In this document: positions 12,202-23,272 of the stretch, in pieces
How positions within the stretch are numbered: the first letter of the stretch is position 1
How the letters are laid out: each line of letters begins with the position of its first letter
From: Paraspadella gotoi
Lineage: Eukaryota; Chaetognatha
Length of the DNA stretch: 64,000 nucleotides
Reading direction: 5' to 3'
Assembly: GCA_051294375.1 (NCBI GenBank)
Contig: CM119268.1
Coordinates: 4,144,404-4,208,403 of the forward strand
The notes under the pieces: model-generated
Seen by the model: only the letters and a program-made list of their open reading frames with translations
Database searches by the model: none
Told to the model about the DNA's origin: nothing
Position numbers and translations under genes: made by a program

Positions 12202-12677
12202 GTTGGTGGTTTGGGAACCGATTTTGTTGTTGTTGTTATGGGGATTTTTTTTTTTAGTCAACGATAGATGAGATTAGCTTGTCGTTGTATATTTAATCCG
12301 ATTATGTTGATTAAGACATTAACAAAAAAAAACAAAAAAAAACATTGCGGAAAATAGATCAGAATGCGGGATTGGTTAGCATGACCCAGACAGATTTCCG
12401 GAACAGAAAGATAATATTTGAATTGATTTTTTTTCAGTGACCAAAAATTTCAAATTTAAAGTTTTACATTTCTGCGTTTGAAATTAAAGACCCAGAGTCT
12501 TGCTCATTTCCGGTAGGAGGCGAAGATTCGACATTATAAATAACAATATTACTCATTGCAGATTTGATTAAAATATTTCATCGCAAAGAATGAATTCTTT
12601 TAATAATTTCATAAAAAAATTTCAAACGAATGTCATTTTGTATAATTTTAATTGTAATCTCAATTCTCAAAATTAAG

Positions 12678-12787
12678 AAACCACAACAAAGACTGCGTAC
12701 TTCTCTCCTATTACGATTCTCACGATCTTTGGCATTTTCTCTCCTCTCACTGTCTGCTGCTCGCCGGATTGAGGGCCGCTACTCTGG
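12678..12787 (+). CDS. sid-1: SID-1/SIDT family transmembrane protein, exon 3 (HxxxH motif)
   Basis: After the phase-2 intron 12202-12677 (GTTGGT...TTAAG) the joined reading is FRNHNKDCVLLSYYDSHDLW followed by HFLSS. This matches the C-terminal signature of SIDT proteins (HNRDC, then HDIWHFLSS). It contains the second pair of metal-binding histidines (H-x3-H) of the CREST hydrolase superfamily fold. With Ser359, His363 and Asp374 in exon 1, the full putative active-site set is present. The exon is followed by a GTAAAA donor at 12788. If that donor is not used, the frame stops at 12808-12810. Confidence 0.8.
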
Positions 12788-12862
12788 GTAAAACGACTTG
12801 GAGGATTTAAAGTTTAAAAATGTTAGTTTAGAGTAGTTGATATATTTAATTTTATCTATCAG

Positions 12863-13127
12863 CTTTTCCCTGCCGAGCTTGTCGCTTGATGATGCTGACC
12901 ACAAATTCCCAAGGCAAAAAGAACCGGGTGGAAATGCGGAGGAATCCAAAGAAATAATTTGTGATGGAATCGTGATGAAATATATAATAATATGTGTTTT
13001 ATTAAAATGTTTGTACAATGTAAAAATATCTAAAAGTAACAGTTTTTTTTTTGAAGACAGTGAAATATGTTTTCTTAATGAATATTTTTACTGGTTTAAT
13101 GAGATGAATTTCTATACAAGGAATTGA
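12863..13127 (+). CDS. sid-1: SID-1/SIDT family transmembrane protein, candidate terminal exon
   Basis: After an ATCAG acceptor the frame contains LSLDDADHKFPRQKEP, similar to the tail LTLDDDLDxxxRDxIP that ends SIDT proteins. The 75-bp intron 12788-12862 is GT-AG, but the junction is one base out of phase with exon 3, so an indel or another boundary is needed. The frame stays open to 13127, giving a longer and less typical tail than the family. An AATAAA lies just downstream near 13134. Confidence is moderate for the motif and low for the exact limits. Confidence 0.4.
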
Positions 13128-13139
13128 CGACGTAAATAA

Positions 13140-13791
13140 ATCATTTTTCCCTTTAAAAATATCCCTCTGGTGACCTTCGTTCTCAACAGGCGTTCATTAT
13201 TCGATTTATGCCTGGCGCCTGCTTAAATCATCTTGGTCTGATTTCCTTTAAGTTCATTCGGATCAAGACTCAAAAGTTAGACGATCCAGGGGTGAAATAT
13301 TTCTATGAACTCTTGAGTAAAAAAATTGAGTGTTATTAATTAATTGATTAATTATAGATTTTTATTTTTTTGGTACGCAATGTTTTACGTATTAGAAAAC
13401 TCTCTGTTAACTCCCATTAACCAATATCTGAGATGACCTTTTCTTGGTCCTTTCACCGTTTTGCGTTCTGATTGTTTTCTTGCCACTTTCTTTCTGTATG
13501 ACATTTTTTACGAAGAGTTTAAACTTGTTGTCAAAGAATAAAACATATGTACATATTACTAACTCCTTAGTATATTTTATTTCAATTTTTAAGAATAAAT
13601 ATCTCAATTACACCGCCCCCTTTTTTTTTCTTTCTCGAAACCTCAAGATGTGTTTTTCTCTCGATCTCAACTAAATCGAGCGACGAAAAACTGAGAAAAC
13701 ATTTTTTTTCGGACGCGATGACAAATCGGATTCTGAGAAGTTGAAAATCCAACTGGCAAATCGAATGCGCTCTCTATCTCCATTCGCTAGG

Positions 13792-13827
<36 letters not shown>

Positions 13828-14620
13828 CTCCTCTCTCTCTCTCTCATCTCTCTCTCTTCTCTATCTCCCTTTCTCTCTCTCTTTCTCTTTCCCCTTTAGC
13901 TCAGTCATCTTTGCTTGGAGATTTGCTTGCAGGAACCAATTAAGATAAGCAGCTGTGACGAGAAAAAATTCGCTGCTAAGATAAAAAGGGTGGAATTGAG
14001 TTGTCGTCGTCGTCGGTGTTGTTGTTGTTGTTGTTTGAAAGATGATGTATCGCACATCCGCCTTTTCTCCGATGCAAATTTCTTTTTATCTAAATTGCAA
14101 AAGAGAGAAAGCGGAGTCAAATCAAAATCACACTACAATAATTTATTCTTTTTTTTTTTATTTTAGGTTTAAGGATATTATTTTTTTAACACTTTTTGTA
14201 GTTTTTAAATAATCGACTTAATTTTGAGTTCCAACAGGAAACATTGAAATATATCCAATATTGTCCAATGATCATCCCTGGATGCAGCAACTGGTCCGTT
14301 ATGTCTCCAATCTTTCAACTTTCATCAACAAAGATTTCGCTTCTTCTTTTTCATTTAAGAAGTTGATCGGATTTGAAATGAGGCGATTTTTTTCTGCTTT
14401 ACTCATAGGATATGTCATTTAGAAATTTACGTACATTAACATATCTTTTTCACTCGTAGCTTATTTTCTTAGCAAATCTTTTCCCCTTCAGTTTGGTTCA
14501 TGAAAGTTTTCGTGATATATTGTTAAAACCTCTTTGTAACTAACGTAGTAGTTTTTTTCTATTTTAACGCTTTTAACGATTTTCTTAAATTACTAACAAA
14601 TTTAAAATTTTAGTTAGCAG
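13140..14620. other. Intergenic DNA downstream of the SID-1-like gene
   Basis: AT-rich, with a CT microsatellite at 13795-13905, a GATAAG next to a CAGCTG E-box near 13943, and a (GTT/GTC) triplet run near 14005-14035. No supported gene is seen. Confidence 0.5.
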
Positions 14621-14695
14621 TTTAGTTTAAAAAAAAAACAACCGTTTTTACGACATTTTCTCCAAAAAAAGAGAAAAAAAAACCCAATAAACCAA

Positions 14696-14870
14696 TCACG
14701 TGATTATAACGACCTCCGCCAATCACGTGATCAACCTCACGATCACGAGATTTAATTGCCGTTCGAGTAATTATGACGCAATAATTATGAATCAGGTTTT
14801 TTCGTTGGATTAGATGATGTCGGATTAGATATAATAAGGTGATCACATTATCACGGAGCGAATCACGTGA
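14696..14870. promoter_or_regulatory. Cluster of three TCACGTGA palindromes
   Basis: TCACGTGA occurs at 14696-14703, 14723-14730 and 14863-14870. It is the extended palindromic E-box bound by MITF/TFE and USF-type bHLH-zip factors. No adjacent gene was identified, so a regulatory role is inference. Confidence 0.45.
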
Positions 14871-14932
14871 CCAAAGGAAACGAGGATAATGAAGCTTCGA
14901 CGCAAAGAGGATTAGGACTAAAACAAAATGTC

Positions 14933-14938
<6 letters not shown>

Positions 14939-14972
<34 letters not shown>

Positions 14973-15085
14973 GAGAGAGAGAGGAGAGAGAGAGAGAGAG
15001 AATGGAGGGAGAGAGAGAAGAGAGAGAAGAGAGAGAAGAGGAGAGAGAGAGAGAGAGAGAGAGGCGAGAGAGAGAGAAGTGGGAG
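14939..15085 (+). repeat. (GA)n-rich microsatellite
   Basis: About 150 bases of GA with occasional extra bases. It is followed by a GGAAAA run that ends in a gap at 15288. Confidence 0.9.
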
Positions 15086-15508
15086 AAGTCAGAGGAGAGA
15101 GTGTCAATGTCCGTTTAGAACGAAATGCAATTTGCTTAGGCGCGCGTTAAAAGTTTTTTGGTAACACGAGAAAATATCAGAGAAAATGATGAACTGCAAA
15201 TTAAAGAGATGAAGTAAAGAAAATAGAAAATAATTTTTTTTTATATTAGAAAGAAGGAAAAGAAAGGAAAGGAAAGGAAAAGAAAAGNNNNNNNNNNNNN
15301 NNNNNNNNNNNNNNNNNNNNNNNNNNNNNNNNNNNNNNNNNNNNNNNNNNNNNNNNNNNNNNNNNNNNNNNNNNNNNNNNNNNNNNNNNNNNNNNNNNNN
15401 NNNNNNNNNNNNNNNNNNNNNNNNNNNNNNNNNNNNNNNNNNNNNNNNNNNNNNNNNNNNNNNNNNNNNNNNNNNNNNNNNNNNNNNNNNNNNNNNNNNN
15501 NNNNNNNN

Positions 15509-16275
15509 ATGCATCCACGCATCGAAAATGTCGAGAGACGAGGGAGAATGAGCGACGACGACGACCACAACGACAAAGACAACAACGACAACAGAAAGGA
15601 CGACGACAAAGACGACGACGACGACAAAAACGACAACAGCAACGACGACAAAGACGACNNNNNNNNNNNNNNNNNNNNNNNNNNNNNNNNNNNNNNNNNN
15701 NNNNNNNNNNNNNNNNNNNNNNNNNNNNNNNNNNNNNNNNNNNNNNNNNNNNNNNNNNNNNNNNNNNNNNNNNNNNNNNNNNNNNNNNNNNNNNNNNNNN
15801 NNNNNNNNNNNNNNNNNNNNNNNNNNNNNNNNNNNNNNNNNNNNNNNNNNNNNNNNNNNNNNNNNNNNNNNNNNNNNNNNNNNNNNNNNNNNNNNNNNNN
15901 GCGGCGGCGGCGGCGGCGGGAGGGTGAGGCTTGGTGTTTTTGTTTTTCTCTCTTTGACTATATATGTTTGACTGTACTCTATGTGAAGTCATTTTTGGGT
16001 TTAAATGTTATTTATGTCTTTCTTACACTCTCTTGTTTATTTCTCTGTCTCTCTTTGTCTGTCTGTCTCTCTCTCTCTCTCTATGTTTCTTTCTCTCTCT
16101 CTCTTTATNNNNNNNNNNNNNNNNNNNNNNNNNNNNNNNNNNNNNNNNNNNNNNNNNNNNNNNNNNNNNNNNNNNNNNNNNNNNNNNNNNNNNNNNNNNN
16201 NNNNNNNNNNNNNNNNNNNNNNNNNNNNNNNNNNNNNNNNNNNNNNNNNNNNNNNNNNNNNNNNNNNNNNNNNNN

Positions 16276-16310
<35 letters not shown>

Positions 16311-16635
16311 AATTAATAAACAAACTAACTCATATAAAAAAAAATCTTATAACGGCCCAAGGCGAGGTCGTTAAAAACGAGACGCCTCCCTCGTTAAATC
16401 CGATTCGCATTTATCGCTTTTTCCGCCGTCCGCTTTTTAAAGACGGATAAAAAAAAAACACAATGTGGCGTAAATAATTATAGATGCCTTTATAATATTT
16501 TTTCTCCTTCTCTTTCGTTGAAAGGACAACGAGGAGAGAAAAGGACAAGGGAGGACGACGACAACGACGACGACAACGACAACGACGACGACGACGACGA
16601 CGACGCCACCATTTATTTTATTTTATTTTCGCCGC
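15509..16635. repeat. GAC/GCG triplet islands between gaps
   Basis: GAC/AAC triplet runs at 15550-15658 and 16550-16610 and a GCG run at 15900-15920 flank N gaps (15659-15900, 16109-16275). All frames read low-complexity Asp, Thr or Arg tracts, and nothing supports a gene. Confidence 0.7.
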
Positions 16636-16639
16636 GTGG

Positions 16640-17343
16640 CTGATTTCGATGACAGCGACGCCGACGACAAGAGGGGAAAACAACAACAGAAGGACAACAA
16701 CAACAACGACCGGACGATAACAAACGCATTTTAAAATTTTTATCTTAATATTCTTAATTTAAATAAATATAATGGCTTTCAGTAGGGGGAGACTAACTCA
16801 ATAAGGTGGTTAAGAAATTGAATTAAGCACCTACTCAAACGAAAATTTAGACATTTAAAAAAAATTGAATAGACAAATTTTTTTTATATAACTCCATACT
16901 CCATATATTAATTTTTTAATATTTATTTATAAATAGGAAAGGCTAAAAATTTTTTGGGATTTTTTGATTTTTAAGATCAGATTCAGGTAGGTACAAGTAT
17001 AATTCTTTTTNNNNNNNNNNCTTAATATTCTTAATTCAAATAAATATAATGGCTTTGAGCAATCGTATTGATAACTATAATTTCTGTTATTCCTTTCCTT
17101 TTCCATTTTTTATATCATTTTCCTCCTTTCCACTTCCTTTGCTCCCTCTCTCTCTCTCCCCCTATCTTTTCTCCCAACGTTTCTTTCCCTTTTGTTTTTC
17201 CCTCGAAAAATCCGGTCGGTCGTCGACGGATTTTTAATGCGTCCTGATTTTGACAACATCGCGAAAGAAACGATGAAAAACGAGGCGAAGGGGGAAGAGT
17301 GGACGCATCGATCAGAATCGAGAGATAAGGAAAACAACGACAA
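16640..17343. other. Non-coding stretch with a duplicated edge at a 10-N gap
   Basis: A 36-base segment starting CTTAATATTCTTAATT is present at 16748 and again at 17021, immediately after the 10-N gap at 17011-17020. The rest is AT-rich, then pyrimidine-rich. No gene is seen. Confidence 0.5.
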
Positions 17344-17498
17344 NNNNNNNNNNNNNNNNNNNNNNNNNNNNNNNNNNNNNNNNNNNNNNNNNNNNNNNNN
17401 NNNNNNNNNNNNNNNNNNNNNNNNNNNNNNNNNNNNNNNNNNNNNNNNNNNNNNNNNNNNNNNNNNNNNNNNNNNNNNNNNNNNNNNNNNNNNNNNNN

Positions 17499-17536
<38 letters not shown>

Positions 17537-17667
17537 AATAAATTAAAAAAGGAGAAAGAGAGAAAAGATCAAATGTCGTCTTGACTGTCAAACGAGAGGC
17601 AGACAAGAGGCAGAAAATACTCGGGTCAAGTCGAAGCAGAAAAAAAAAGGGTCACAGTGGAAAATAA

Positions 17668-17805
17668 GGATGTCTTATTGTAAAAAAAAAATACAGTTAT
17701 AAATATAAAGAANNNNNNNNNNNNNNNNNNNNNNNNNNNNNNNNNNNNNNNNNNNNNATGTCTTATTGTAAAAAAAAAAATACAGTTATAAATATAAAGA
17801 AATGA
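17668..17805. repeat. 45-bp direct repeat flanking a 45-N gap
   Basis: The segment starting ATGTCTTATTGTAAAAAAAA occurs on both sides of the gap 17713-17757. This is probably an unmerged contig overlap. Confidence 0.75.
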
Positions 17806-17904
17806 TCTAAACATTTACCAAGTTGCAAATAAATACTTATCATTTAAACAATCTTCAATCTTTGGCTTTCACTCTTATATCATCAAGATTAACCGAGTCA
17901 GTCG

Positions 17905-18235
17905 CTAATCGTTGGGGCGACATGTGTGGTACAGAGGAGCGACCGGTGCTACGCGGTGGTGCGACAGATGCTGCTCGGTAGCGCGACAGGTGCTACGCGG
18001 TGGCGACGGCGCCGTCAGATGCCTTCGACAGGTGACACTTTCAGTTCGCTCGTCAGAAACGAAGGAAGAAAGAGGAAAGCGGGGGCGGGGAAGCTGGGGT
18101 AGCTGGGGTTGCTAGATTTATGGGGTTGTGACAATGTGTGGCTGGGGTGGCTGGGGTGGATAGATTGATGGGGTAGTAACTGTGGTGTGGGTGTGCTGGG
18201 GTGCTTGGGGTTAACAGGTTTGCTGGAGTGGATGA
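17905..18235 (+). repeat. GC-rich minisatellites (GCGACAGGTGCTACGCGGTG; GCTGGGGTG)
   Basis: Imperfect 20-30-base units with GCGACAGGTGCTACGCGGTG lie at about 17925-18005. They are followed by TGGGGT-rich short repeats at 18085-18235. Confidence 0.7.
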
Positions 18236-18284
18236 TGGAGACGTCGACCGACTTCGTTACTGGTTTCCTTTGGTTCTCTAATAC

Positions 18285-18285
<1 letters not shown>

Positions 18286-18344
<59 letters not shown>

Positions 18345-18345
18345 T
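18286..18345 (+). repeat. (CGA)20 trinucleotide repeat
   Basis: A pure CGA/GAC run of about 60 bases. A degenerate GAC/GAA run follows at 18425-18540. Confidence 0.95.
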
Positions 18346-18656
18346 TGAAACCGGATTAATTTCCATGATTGCCACCAGGGCGACCAAGGATCGCAAGGAG
18401 GGGGGGATTGTTGAACGTGGAAAGAAAAGACGACGACGAAAACGACGACGACGAAGACGATGAAGAAGACGAAGACCAAAAAGACGACGAAGACGAGGAA
18501 GCAGACGATGATGATGACGATGAAGAAGAAAAAGAGGATGCCGATGTCGGGGTTAGAAATAATCCTATGATGATAATCCGACGTCGTCTTTTATTTCCAT
18601 CTCCTCCTGGCGGAATAATATTGCGCTGACGAAGAAACATACAAAATAGTAAATAC

Positions 18657-18840
18657 AATACGATACAATACAATACAAAACAATACAATACGATACAATA
18701 CAAAACAATACAATACAATACGATACAATACGATACGATACGATACGATACAATACAATACGATACAATACGATACGATACGATACGATACGATACGATA
18801 CGATACAATACAATACAATACAATACAATACAATACAATA
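18657..18840 (+). repeat. Mixed CAATA/CGATA pentanucleotide array
   Basis: About 37 pentamers alternate between CAATA, CGATA and a few CAAAA in blocks. The mixed variants suggest block-wise spread within the array. Confidence 0.95.
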
Positions 18841-19109
18841 TAGCTTATAGCTTCGACTGTTGCTAAGTCGACTTCTTTCTAATCTCGCAACTTTTTAACG
18901 ACTCCAATGCAACAGCAAACTTGACGACTCATAGCTAGACGATCACATTCCTCTTCGTCATGATTTTCATTTTTCGTCACATTCACACTTGTCACCATGG
19001 AAACGACCGAAACCACGACTCTCCTCACTTGGCTCAAGTCTTGAGCAACAACACACATTCGTTTTAACGTCAACTAAAAAAAACAAATGTAAACAATTGG
19101 ACGGATTAT

Positions 19110-19188
19110 TTTTTTCTCTCTTTCTCTCTCTCCTCTCTCTCTTCCGTCTCCTCTTCTCTCTCTCTCTCTCTTCTCTCTCTCTTCCTCA

Positions 19189-19239
<51 letters not shown>

Positions 19240-19258
19240 GTCTCTCTCTCTCTCTCTG
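19110..19258 (+). repeat. CT-rich microsatellite
   Basis: Interrupted CT tract of about 150 bases. Confidence 0.9.
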
Positions 19259-19499
19259 TTTGTCAGGGAAATAATGAGAATTAAAAAAAATAAAAACTGG
19301 AACATCAATAAAATCGTCGAAATTAGGAGAGAAACCAGAAAGAGGGGCAGAGAAAAAGATAGATAGATAGACGGACAGAGAGAAAGAGATTCACCGGTGA
19401 GGAAGGAACTGTGAACTATGAAAGGAAAGAATTGTGAACTATGAAAGGAAAGAACTGTGAACTGTGAAAGGAAAAAAAAACGCCCTTGGAAGAGCAAGA

Positions 19500-20330
19500 T
19501 CTCGAATTTTTCACGATTCTCTCTCTCTTTCCTATGTTCTCCTTCCGAAGTTTCTATGAGTGTTCTCCGTTCTCCTTCTGTATCTATTTTTTTTTGTTTA
19601 TGATTTCAACTTATTATTTTTTTTTCCTTTCAGTTTTTATCTCATTTCTTTTTTTTTATTTCTTTTTTATCGTTTATCTTTTTTTTATTTTCTACAGTGT
19701 AGTACGTATTTCTATTTTTCCTTTTTGTTTTTATTTCCTTTTTCTAGATTTTACTTTTCGTTTTATCTTTTCTCTGGTTCTTCCGACGAAAATGATTGCT
19801 GACCAGAAAATCGGAATTCCTCCGGCGAAACCCAAAAAAATGATGAAGGAAAAAAAAGGAGGAAGGGGAAAAAAGAGGAAAAGGAAAAAAGGAGGAAGGA
19901 AAAAAAGAAAAGAAGGGGGTAAAAAGCGAGGAGTGGGAAAAAAGGAGGAAGGAAAAAAGAAAGAGTGGAAAAAAGGGGAAGGGGAAAAAAGAAGGAAGGG
20001 GTAAAAAGGAGGAAGGGGAAAAAAAGAGAAAGGAAAAAAGAAGGAAGAGGAAAAAATAAGGAAGGGGAAAAAAGGAGGAAGAGGAAAAAAGGAGGAAGGG
20101 GGAAAATGTGGAAGGAAGAAAAAGAATTAAAGATACAGCGAATAGAAAAAAAGTCGAAATAAAAGAACTGGAGTGAAAAAATAATGTTAAAAAATGGTAG
20201 AATAGTAGAGAAAAATGTAAAAAAAATAAAGTAAATTCTGAATCACAAATTTCAAAAGTAGTAGGTCTATGTACCAATAAGGTACGACCACAATTCCTTA
20301 AACTTTTCTAAGGACGTGAGGGAATTGGAA
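19500..20330. other. Pyrimidine-rich then GGAAAA-rich non-coding DNA
   Basis: 19500-19790 is T/C-rich and 19840-20160 is a GGAAGGGGAAAAAA-type purine minisatellite. Open frames here are compositional. Confidence 0.6.
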
Positions 20331-20907
20331 AATGGAATCAAAAACAAATCCTGACTGTTTTATGGCTCGATGCCAGGGTTAGAGAGAGAGAGAGAAAGAG
20401 AGAGAGGTTTAAGATAAGATGCGCCATCTTTCGGGACGGAAGGTACAGCGAGAGACTGGGAAAAACCGTTATTTCACAGCTTAAGACCTTAAAAAGAAGA
20501 GCCAGCAACCATAAAAGCAAATGACGAATAAATAAATAAATACAATAAAAAAAAATTAGAATCGGACTTTTAAAAACAAAAGGGCAATATGCGGAGGAAG
20601 AGACTCTTTTCTCGGAAATGAATGATGGAACTGGACGTTTGGAAACGCTGAACGGCACCTGAGAGAAAAGGGAAGGAAGTCGAGCTGTGACGGTTCTGTG
20701 GTTTAGTTGTGGTTTAGTTGTGGATAAGGGGTGTTTACTGTTTAGTGGGGAACAAGTTGTGGTCAATCCGGGGAGGGTGTGGATAATGCAATGAGTGAGC
20801 TGAAGGAAACTCAAGGAAACTTCTTTAGCTCCTTCGCCAAGCAATGGAAAGCGTTTTTGGTCTCGAAACCGGGCGTGGGGGTTTTTCACGCCCCCATGGC
20901 GGTTTTG

Positions 20908-20910
<3 letters not shown>

Positions 20911-20951
<41 letters not shown>

Positions 20952-21003
20952 AGAGAGAGCGAGAGAGAGAGGAGAGAGAGAGAGAGAGAAGAAGAGAGAG
21001 AAA
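20911..21003 (+). repeat. (GA)n microsatellite
   Basis: GA tract just downstream of a GC-box-like GGGCGTG...CACGCCC hairpin at 20871-20895. Further GA tracts lie at 21150-21180 and 21304-21362. Confidence 0.9.
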
Positions 21004-21303
21004 AGCGCGTGGTAGTGGGACCGGAAATGGGCGTGGCTCGATCCCTCGCCGACGGCAGTTTATTCCCGATTTCAGGGGAAAAGAAAAAAAAATAATATTG
21101 ATATTGGTCGTTGTTTCTGGTCGCTCGAGCGTGCCAGATAAAAGTGGCGAGGAGAGAGAGAGAGAAAGAGAGAGAGAGCGAAAGAAAGATATATGCCTGG
21201 TCGACTGGTAATACCGACAATAGAAAAAAAGAAGAGAAAGAAAAAAAACATGCTAACAACTCTATCTCTCACAAATTGGATATTTGTCGGTCTTTGAAAG
21301 GAA

Positions 21304-21336
<33 letters not shown>

Positions 21337-21484
21337 GAGAGGGAGAGAGAGAGACAGAGAGACAGTCTCCCATCCAGTTCTGTCTTTAGTACCAGAATAA
21401 ATCCAACCCCCATAACGACGTGGAAAGGGCATCTCCCTAACGCGAAAATAAGAGAGATTAAAATAATTATAGGCAGTCTAGCAA

Positions 21485-21640
21485 AACCAGAAAATAAATT
21501 TTGAGGCCGCCAGGGAACAAAAAAATAAATTGGAATCTATCTGAATTGGAACTGCCAACTTGAATAAATGTTTGAGGCGCCAGGGGACAAAAAAGAAATG
21601 GAACTCTGAATTGGCCACTGCACTTTAATTCAGCTCCTTA
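21485..21640 (+). repeat. GAGGCGCC 65-bp satellite, two units
   Basis: Two units with the core GAGGCGCCAGGGGACAAAA followed by TGGAATCTGAATTGGCACTG. The same family occurs at 26900, 29640-30590 and 31960-32220. Confidence 0.75.
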
Positions 21641-21712
21641 GTATTTTGATGCTAGTGCGGATACAATAAGTATTTCCCGATCTAATATTTAAGGGGTGGT
21701 CCCTTTTCAATA

Positions 21713-21950
21713 CAATTGAAACATTCTTTGAAATATTTCCACTTCATTGATTAGGGAAGCCGTACTCTGGAGTGAATAAACGAGACTGTGAGAGAGACTG
21801 ATTGAAAGCTTGAGGACCTGCTATGTCAATTATCTTGTAAGAGTGATGGAGGCCTTAACCACCAAAGCCTGTCCAAAAGTCAGGGGCAAGATAGCGTATT
21901 TATTAATGAATGGATAATTTTTAATATTGGTTGTACCAATTTCATATATA
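21713..21950 (+). repeat. Dispersed repeat R, copy 1
   Basis: A roughly 240-bp segment shares clear similarity with 47795-48416. Shared landmarks are CTTCAT...GGTACTCTGG, GATTGAAAGCTTG, TCTTGTAAGA, GTCAGGG and ATTCGTTGTA-like ends. It has no coding frame and the element class is unknown. Copy 2 contains a 379-bp insert. Confidence 0.65.
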
Positions 21951-22012
21951 ATGAATATATATAAATATTACAGTTAATAGAGAAATCAAAGTTTTAGGCA
22001 AAGCGTAACTAT

Positions 22013-22105
22013 CACGTCATGATCTTTGAAAGAATGGTCGAAGAGAAAGAATGATCGTGGCGGGTGAAAGTATTCTATAAATGGAACCAGGAAGATGTTT
22101 GGCAT
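22013..22105 (+). mobile_element. LTR fragment related to 22675-23042
   Basis: About 90 bases match the start of the LTR downstream: ATGAT...GAATGATCGTGG...GTGAAAGTATTCTATAAAT...GTTTG. It may be the remains of the 5' LTR of the same insertion or of a relative. The 570 bases between contain a 108-codon frame (22095-22421) without recognisable domains. Confidence 0.5.
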
Positions 22106-22674
22106 ATACATACCGATCCCTGGTAACATTTCGAAAACCGGACATTCCATTAAATTATACCGATTGAATGAAACATATATTGTTTTAATAGTGTTACTTA
22201 TTATTCATGATTACCTTTTAGCATTGCTTATTGCTATTTGTGCTTTCGATTTTATACTTTATTCATTACGTACCTTTGCGTTTTGCAAAACCGTGGGAAA
22301 AATAACCGCCAGAAAAAGTGTGAAATTTTTTGTGAATTTTGAGCCCGTAAAGAAATGGATCGAAAATCTCTGGCGTTTAAGTAGTACACAAGAAATAAAC
22401 CTATTTTCCCCTGACATATAAACGACCCGGTGAATAAGATCGATTTCACCATATTTGTTTCATATTTAACTCGTTTTTTGTTTTTTAACACCTTTACAAT
22501 ACATGGGTGTCCAGAACAGAATTACGAGACACTTGTCTCATAAAACTATATTTACGAGCTGTATACTTTCACTTAAGATGTTACAATTTACGCAATCTTG
22601 GTAACAGATCGAATACACCTCCACTCTTCAAGTGCAAAAGATCCCTTCGCCCATTTTTTTTCCTTGGGGGGGAG

Positions 22675-23042
22675 TGTAGCGACATGATTAATGAATGGTA
22701 CGAAGAAAAGAATGATCGTGGGGGTGAAAGTATTCTATAAATAGAACCAGGGAAGTTGTTTGCTGTTTCCCACCCCTTGAGCGAGCCCGGCTTCGGGATT
22801 TTAAAAATCCCAGTGAAATCAAGAAGCCGGTAATTGCGCAAACAACTCCAGGGTGATCTAAATAAAAGTATAAAAAGGGAAAACCTAGAGAGAGAGAGAG
22901 GCAGATTCCTCTCCACACAAAACTTTGTAAAAATTGATGTAAATAAAATTGTGTGAAAATAAAAATACAAACCTTTACGCATCTTGTTCTATTCAAATTT
23001 GGGACAGCCTCAGTCAGAGTATTGTAGCCAAGGGATGCTACA
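22675..23042 (+). mobile_element. Gypsy-like long terminal repeat (3' LTR or solo LTR)
   Basis: The segment begins TGTAGC and ends GCTACA, a 6-bp terminal inverted repeat of the TG...CA type. It is directly preceded by a polypurine tract (TTGGGGGGGAG), as expected upstream of a 3' LTR. An internal TATAAATA lies at 22736-22743 and an AATAAA near 22947. The 368-bp size fits an LTR. No gag, protease, reverse transcriptase or integrase is visible upstream, so the internal region is deleted or unrelated. Confidence 0.65.
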
Positions 23043-23215
23043 TAACGCAAACTCCGTGAATGGAAAAGAAGCACGTCCTCGTCTTTGTTTCTTTCCTTCC
23101 TTTCCTTTTATACGCTTCCTCCCTCTTTGTCTCACATTTACTCCGTTCCCTCCCTTTATTCCTCTTTTCTTAATCGTATGGCAAACGTCTCGGGCTAGAG
23201 GAAAGATAATAATTC

Positions 23216-23216
<1 letters not shown>

Positions 23217-23270
<54 letters not shown>

Positions 23271-23272
23271 TA
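23217..23272 (+). repeat. (CT)n microsatellite
   Basis: CT tract of about 56 bases with one interruption. Confidence 0.95.

Noticed and set aside
20338-20889. 183-codon minus-strand frame
   Set aside because: No domain, no splice or promoter context, and both ends run into GA microsatellite. Probably chance.
22095-22421. 108-codon frame with hydrophobic stretch between LTR pieces
   Set aside because: AT-rich, no env, gag or pol motif. Not enough to call a gene.
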